Below, in pieces: positions 14,138 to 14,537 of a stretch of 14,537 bases of DNA (its first letter is position 1; the number at the start of each line of letters is the position of its first letter). The notes under the pieces were generated by a model that did not search any database, was not told the origin of the DNA, and saw only the letters and a list, made by a program, of their open reading frames with translations. This DNA is from Candidatus Nomurabacteria bacterium RIFOXYD2_FULL_35_12. GTDB lineage: Bacteria > Patescibacteriota > Minisyncoccia > Phycocordibacterales > UBA9973. The position numbers were made by a program, and so were the translations under genes. The stretch spans positions 52,330-66,866 of the forward strand of contig MFWK01000007.1 in assembly GCA_001786365.1 (NCBI GenBank), given 5' to 3'.

Positions 14138-14476
14138 ATGGGAAAGAATAAATACATAAAAGGCCCAAAGAAACAACATTTTGTGCCGAAATGCTATCTG
14201 TCAGGATTTGTAGATCCCAGTACTCCACAAGGACAAGAACCTTATGTTTGGGTATTTGATAGAAATGGCAGAACTAAAAGAAAAAAAGCACCTAAAAATA
14301 TCTTTACTGAGAACCATCTTTATACTATAGAGTTTAAGGGTCAAAAAGATTTTTCGATAGAACAGAACCTTTCTCAGATTGAAGGGCGTTTTGTGAGTGT
14401 TATGGAAGTTATAAAAAAGAAAAAACCACTGACTCCTCATGAACATACGTTCCTGTGCATATTTGTGGCTGGGTAA
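14138..14476 (+). CDS. DUF4238-like protein, apparently truncated
   Basis: A 112-residue product starting MGKNKYIKGPKKQHFVPKCY. The N-terminal QHFVPKCYLSGFVDP, the WVFDRNGRTKRKKAPKNIF block and NHLYTIE follow the start of the DUF4238 family (HFVPxxYLxxF, then P-x-N-x-F/A and Y), whose function is unknown to me. Full members run to some 250-300 residues, but this frame stops at TAA (14474-14476), in the helical part. The same frame stays open after that stop to the right edge (ILYLNATALLIDNLGTLEMI), so an in-frame nonsense codon or a real short form are both possible. It lies 77 nt after tRNA-Ser(ACU) and has its own promoter-like site. Confidence 0.6.
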   Translation: MGKNKYIKGPKKQHFVPKCYLSGFVDPSTPQGQEPYVWVFDRNGRTKRKKAPKNIFTENHLYTIEFKGQKDFSIEQNLSQIEGRFVSVMEVIKKKKPLTPHEHTFLCIFVAG

Positions 14477-14537
14477 ATTCTCTACCTAAATGCAACAGCT
14501 TTGTTAATTGATAATCTTGGAACTTTGGAAATGATAG

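Overview
The window looks like part of a genome from the Candidate Phyla Radiation (Patescibacteria), most likely Parcubacteria-like. This is inferred from the AT-rich coding sequence, the character of the RecG and HTH/LAGLIDADG-like proteins, the lack of Shine-Dalgarno sites before all six visible starts, tRNA genes without an encoded CCA, and a giant modular surface protein. The standard bacterial code applies, since TGA is used as a normal stop. No phylogenetic search could be run.

Layout: (1) 2-1399, the C-terminal three quarters of FtsH, cut by the left edge. (2) 1469-2134, a small HTH protein with a LAGLIDADG-like motif. (3) 2175-2247, a tRNA-Ile with the rare bacterial anticodon UAU, followed after only 7 nt by (4) 2255-3085, a putative HExxH zinc-metallopeptidase-like protein. 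(5) 3154-5526 on the minus strand, recG, enlarged to 790 residues and carrying several GC-rich in-frame palindromic inserts; a related palindrome lies just past its stop codon. (6) 5666-13354, a 2562-residue surface protein with a membrane segment at each end, two LamG-like domains, a duplicated Ig-like module, 81-residue tandem repeats, and chitobiase-C-like and carboxypeptidase-regulatory-like domains. (7) 13354-13416, a 9-bp minisatellite starting on the stop codon of that gene, then a small membrane-anchored protein (13436-13795). (8) Two divergent serine tRNA genes, GCU on minus and the unusual ACU on plus, separated by a 14-bp perfect palindrome. (9) 14138-14476, a DUF4238-like protein that seems truncated by an in-frame TAA near the right edge.

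How the genes relate: this looks like an ordinary small-genome neighbourhood of housekeeping genes (protein quality control, fork repair, tRNAs) around one very large cell-surface protein, not a dedicated operon. The most unusual signals are the palindromic mini-elements in recG, which resemble in concept the protein-coding palindromic elements of Rickettsia; the unusual tRNA anticodons (UAU Ile, ACU Ser); a shared N73-CA end on all three tRNAs; and the tight tRNA-mRNA junction at 2247/2255. No intergenic stretch exceeds 300 bases.
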